A stretch of DNA of 15,075 nucleotides from CAYOWK01 sp964407665. Lineage in GTDB: Bacteria > Pseudomonadota > Alphaproteobacteria > Caulobacterales > Hyphomonadaceae. The stretch is taken from assembly GCA_964407665.1 (NCBI GenBank), contig CAYOWK010000074.1:1-15075 (forward strand), in the 5' to 3' direction. The notes below the pieces were generated by a model. The model did no database searches. It saw only the letters and a list, made by a program, of their open reading frames with translations, and was not told the DNA's origin. Below, in pieces: positions 13,545 through 15,075 of the stretch (position 1 is the first letter of the stretch; the number at the start of each line of letters is the position of its first letter). Both the position numbers and the translations under genes were made by a program.

Positions 13545-14816
13545 ATGATTACTCTCGGCAAGGCCCTGCGCCGCCGCATCCCCGCAATCGGCCTTGGCCT
13601 GGTCAGCGCGTTTGGCCTGATGGCCGGAGCGACTGTCATGACGGCCCCGGCTGCCTATGCTCAGAAGACCTCGAAAGAATTCGGTCAGCCCTACAACGAG
13701 GCGCGTACGCTGATCACGGCCAAGAACTACGCCGCTGCGCTGCCGAAGCTCGACCAGGCCGCTCCCCACGCCAAGTCCCCGCAGGAGAAACTGGCGGTCG
13801 AGCAGCTCCGCACGGCGGTCTATGCCGGCACCGGCAACAAGGCCAAGCTGATCACGTCGCTTGAGGCCCAGATCGCGCTTGGCGGTCTGCCTGCCGACAC
13901 GGTCAAGAGCCACAAGCGCACCATCCTCGGCCTGTATTCCGAAGTCGGTAACGAGGCGAAGGCTCTCCAGCTGACCAAGGACTACCTGAACGCCTATGGC
14001 GGCGAGTCCTCGCTCTACGCCTTCGTGGCCAGCAACGCCTTCAAGGCGAAGAACTACGCCGACGCCACCGACTTCGCGAGCAAGGCGATCGAACAGGCGC
14101 GCAAGGAAGGCAAACGCGCCGATGAGCGCTGGTACAACATCGAGGCCCGGTCCTACTTCGACCAGAACAAGATGGACCAGTACTACGCCTCGCTCGAGCG
14201 CGCTGCGGCTGTCTATCCGAAGGACACCTATTTCGAGGCGCTGATCCAGCGCGCCGAAAAGGCTCCGAAATTCAGCCGCGTCGAGTCGGAAGTCGATCTG
14301 TACCGCGCCAAGAAGGCGGCGGGTCTCGCTCTGACCAAGGCCCAGCAGCTGCAGATGGGTGAAGCCGCCTTCTCGAGCCGCCTGCCGGCCGAAGCGGAAC
14401 TCTACTGGAAGCCGCTGGCCGACGCCGGCTATATCGGCGGCCCCGAAGACAAGAACGCCACCCGCAACAAGAAGATGTGGACGGACATCCAGGCTCAGGC
14501 GAAAGCCGAGAAGAACGGCGGCATCGCCGGCAGCATCCCGGACGCCGAGAAAGCTGCTTCGGGCGTTGTCTACGCTGACGTCGGCGAGGCCTATTTCGGC
14601 CTCGAGGACTACGCCAAGGCCGCCGAGCTGATCCAGAAGGGCATCACCAAGGGCAACATGAAGCCCGAGGAAATGGCCAACGCGCAGCTCCGTCTCGGCA
14701 TTGCGCAGTTCAAGTCGGGCCAGAAGGACGCCGCCAAGAAGACCTGGGCCGGCATCAAGTCCGAGAACGGCGCCGCCGAACTCGGCAGGGTCTGGACGCT
14801 GATCGCCAACAAGTAA
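13545..14816 (+). CDS. Secreted TPR-like repeat protein of the ExbBD/TonB module
   Basis: This is a 423-residue exported helical-repeat protein. A signal peptide (1-39, RRR then a hydrophobic core, ending AYA before QKTS) is followed by short helical hairpins of TPR type. The clearest are about residues 50-72 (YNEARTLITAKNYAAALPKLD), 158-185 (YAFVASNAFKAKNYADATDFASKA), 343-368 (YADVGEAYFGLEDYAKAAELI) and 378-400. It is rich in Ala and Lys. GGAGG sits 7 bases before the ATG. By position it is probably a periplasmic partner of the TonB/ExbBD apparatus, comparable in principle to TPR proteins encoded with TonB clusters in other Gram-negatives, but no catalytic motif is present. The flanking terminators suggest it may be transcribed alone at high level. 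Confidence 0.85.
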   Translation: MITLGKALRRRIPAIGLGLVSAFGLMAGATVMTAPAAYAQKTSKEFGQPYNEARTLITAKNYAAALPKLDQAAPHAKSPQEKLAVEQLRTAVYAGTGNKAKLITSLEAQIALGGLPADTVKSHKRTILGLYSEVGNEAKALQLTKDYLNAYGGESSLYAFVASNAFKAKNYADATDFASKAIEQARKEGKRADERWYNIEARSYFDQNKMDQYYASLERAAAVYPKDTYFEALIQRAEKAPKFSRVESEVDLYRAKKAAGLALTKAQQLQMGEAAFSSRLPAEAELYWKPLADAGYIGGPEDKNATRNKKMWTDIQAQAKAEKNGGIAGSIPDAEKAASGVVYADVGEAYFGLEDYAKAAELIQKGITKGNMKPEEMANAQLRLGIAQFKSGQKDAAKKTWAGIKSENGAAELGRVWTLIANK

Positions 14817-14832
14817 GGATCCTTCAGGATCC
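14817..14832 (+). other. Short hairpin immediately after the TPR-like stop codon
   Basis: GGATCC (14817-14822) and GGATCC (14827-14832) flank a TTCA loop, giving a 6-bp stem that begins directly after the TAA. It stands just ahead of the main terminator and may assist termination or protect the message end. Confidence 0.45.
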
Positions 14833-14839
14833 GGAATTC

Positions 14840-14874
14840 AAGGCCCGGCCGGCAACGGCCGGGCCTTTTCGTTT
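14840..14874 (+). terminator. Strong intrinsic terminator of the TPR-like gene
   Basis: A perfect 12-bp stem, AAGGCCCGGCCG (14840-14851) and CGGCCGGGCCTT (14856-14867), carries a GCAA tetraloop (GNRA type) and is followed by TTCGTTT. This is a textbook factor-independent terminator closing the tonB module. Confidence 0.92.
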
Positions 14875-15031
14875 CCGGCGCTGGAGACCGGGCGTCGCCT
14901 GGAGTTGCGCGCCTTGGCGTATCGACAGGTAGGGCCGGCCGGCCCCGAAATATGCTGGTCCCATCCCGTTCAATCCGACCGGGTATCCGCATCCCGCAAT
15001 CTCCCCCTCGCGTCTGGCAAGGGAGGGTTCG

Positions 15032-15075
15032 GTGGCCACCGAAACATCGAATGCCAGCCGCTCGGACGGCGCGGC
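15032..15075 (+). CDS. Possible start of a further gene, cut by window edge
   Basis: A GTG at 15032 has GGGAGGG (15021-15027) just upstream and opens a frame VATETSNASRSDGA that runs off the window. Only 14 codons are visible, so no family can be named and the start is tentative. A 14-base palindrome, GGGCCGGCCGGCCC (14932-14945), lies upstream, between the terminator and this point. Confidence 0.3.
   Translation, partial: MATETSNASRSDGA

Noticed and set aside
14817..14838. Two BamHI sites and an EcoRI site in a row, looking like a cloning linker
   Set aside because: The sites fall naturally in a small hairpin and a spacer between a real stop codon and a real terminator, and both sides read as the same genome.
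14932..14945. GGGCCGGCCGGCCC palindrome considered as an operator or attachment site
   Set aside because: Short GC palindromes are expected in such GC-rich DNA, and no integrase, duplication or promoter supports a role.

Overview
The window is GC-rich chromosomal DNA, apparently from an alphaproteobacterium. The gene content (groESL with a CIRCE operator, a Usg-like protein, a DUF4169-type small protein and an ExbB with a cleavable signal peptide) points to a Caulobacterales or Hyphomonadaceae-type organism. This placement rests on recognising families, not on a search. I see no mobile elements, CRISPR arrays, tRNA or rRNA genes, and it reads as ordinary core and near-core chromosome.

Layout. 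Positions 1-1012 (minus) hold the start of groEL, complete groES and an upstream CIRCE operator, the classical HrcA-controlled chaperonin operon. A Usg-like gene (1237-1509, plus) converges on an atypical ClC-family chloride channel gene (1529-2884, minus). A YWTD-type beta-propeller exported protein is divergent from the channel gene (3079-4023, plus, TTG start). From 4028 to 8361 everything is on the minus strand: a three-gene cluster of Old Yellow Enzyme, MAPEG protein and GFA-family protein, preceded by a YdjM/DUF457-like membrane protein, a DUF4169 protein and an acyltransferase-3 membrane protein. An M19 dipeptidase lipoprotein (8701-10002, minus) follows.

From 10536 to 14816 (plus) lies a five-gene energy-transduction module: tonB, exbB, exbD1, exbD2 and a secreted TPR-like protein. 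It is bounded by a strong intrinsic terminator at 14840-14874. A second terminator-like hairpin after exbD2 suggests that the TPR-like gene has, at least in part, its own promoter. The last 44 bases may open another gene.

Functional picture. ExbB, two ExbD paralogues and TonB would form a proton-driven inner-membrane motor that energises outer-membrane receptors. The periplasmic TPR-like protein is a probable accessory partner. OYE, MAPEG and GFA are all linked by known family biochemistry to electrophile or glutathione chemistry and may form a small detoxification operon. The most interesting observations are the ClC protein lacking several transport motif residues, the OYE-MAPEG-GFA grouping, the non-canonical TonB (no His in its membrane anchor, two long proline runs), and hairpins in the tonB-exbB, exbD1-exbD2 and exbD2-TPR gaps. 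I found no clear evidence of a wholly new system.
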